The notes beneath the pieces are model-generated. The model was not told where the DNA came from. It did no database searches and saw nothing but the letters and a program-made list of their open reading frames with translations. A stretch of DNA of 5,332 bases from Embleya sp040605455 (GTDB lineage: Bacteria > Actinomycetota > Actinomycetes > Streptomycetales > Streptomycetaceae), in contig NZ_JBEXCV010000290.1 in NCBI RefSeq assembly GCF_040605455.1, forward strand, positions 1 through 5,332, in the 5' to 3' direction. A program made the translations under genes and the position numbers. Within the stretch, counting starts at the first letter, position 1; each line of letters opens with the position of its first letter. This document shows positions 5,241 through 5,332 of this stretch, in pieces.

Positions 5241-5332
5241 CTGAGCTTTGCGGATTGGGTTGTTGTTGGTTTGTCATGTCAGGTCGGTTGCTGCGAGGAA
5301 GCCGTTGAGGAGCGCGGGGTGGCGTTGGATGT
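5241..5332 (-). mobile_element. Probable terminus of an insertion sequence (partial)
   Basis: At 5241 the composition changes abruptly from GC-rich coding-like DNA to a T/G-rich stretch beginning CTGAGCTTTGCGGATTGGG, followed on the minus strand by the last codons of a transposase-like frame pointing inward. A terminal sequence a few dozen bases outside a transposase stop is the usual layout of an insertion sequence end. A TTA lies directly outside at 5238-5240 and might be part of a short target duplication. The other end is outside the window, so the inverted repeat cannot be checked. Confidence 0.45.
5274..5332 (-). CDS. C-terminal end of a probable transposase (partial)
   Basis: On the minus strand, entering from the right edge, the frame reads IQRHPALLNGFLAATDLT and ends in TGA at 5276-5274. 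The HPxLLNGFLA ending resembles, from memory, C-termini of Streptomyces DDE transposases, and its distance of about 33 bases to the suspected element end fits. Only 18 residues are visible, so no catalytic residue can be seen and the family cannot be fixed. Confidence 0.4.
   Translation of the reverse strand, partial: IQRHPALLNGFLAATDLT

Noticed and set aside
1..5332. tRNA, rRNA, CRISPR array or riboswitch
   Set aside because: I found no cloverleaf ending in CCA, no regularly spaced repeats and no conserved riboswitch core when reading both strands.

Overview
The window is GC-rich actinobacterial DNA, most probably from Streptomyces or a close relative. Third codon positions are almost always G or C, GTG starts occur, and a rare TTA codon lies near the start of one gene. 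It looks like accessory DNA: a remnant of a non-ribosomal peptide synthetase (NRPS) on the left edge, the apparent end of an insertion sequence on the right edge, and a compact two-way set of five small-molecule-type enzyme genes between them.

Layout. Bases 2-178 hold a broken NRPS condensation-domain fragment. Bases 179-500 carry no gene I can defend, apart from a weak small ORF at 401-550 with a good ribosome-binding site and a possible frameshifted coding relic at 188-306. On the minus strand, reading leftward from a divergent promoter region near 2317-2372, are a histidine-phosphatase-superfamily protein (2316-1639) and a 375-residue zinc-ribbon protein that resembles a degenerate class I aminoacyl-tRNA synthetase of the methionyl type (1629-502). 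On the plus strand from the same region are an APH-fold phosphotransferase (2373-3314), a Pol-beta-type nucleotidyltransferase (3229-4323) and a class I SAM-dependent methyltransferase (4340-5137). After 5137 there is a short coding-like stretch without a start, then at about 5241 what looks like an insertion sequence terminus with the last codons of a transposase on the minus strand (5274-5332).

How the genes may work together (inference). Close spacing (9 nt within the minus pair, an 86-nt overlap and then a 16-nt gap within the plus trio) and one shared divergent control region suggest a single functional module. It combines a kinase, a phosphatase, a nucleotidyl transferase, a methyl transferase and an aminoacyl-tRNA-synthetase-like protein. 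Such a set fits making or modifying a phosphorylated or nucleotidylated small molecule, possibly joined to an amino acid, or modifying an RNA. The substrate cannot be told from sequence. An in-frame TTA codon early in the nucleotidyltransferase gene suggests developmental control through the bldA leucyl-tRNA. I do not recognise the five-gene combination as a named system.
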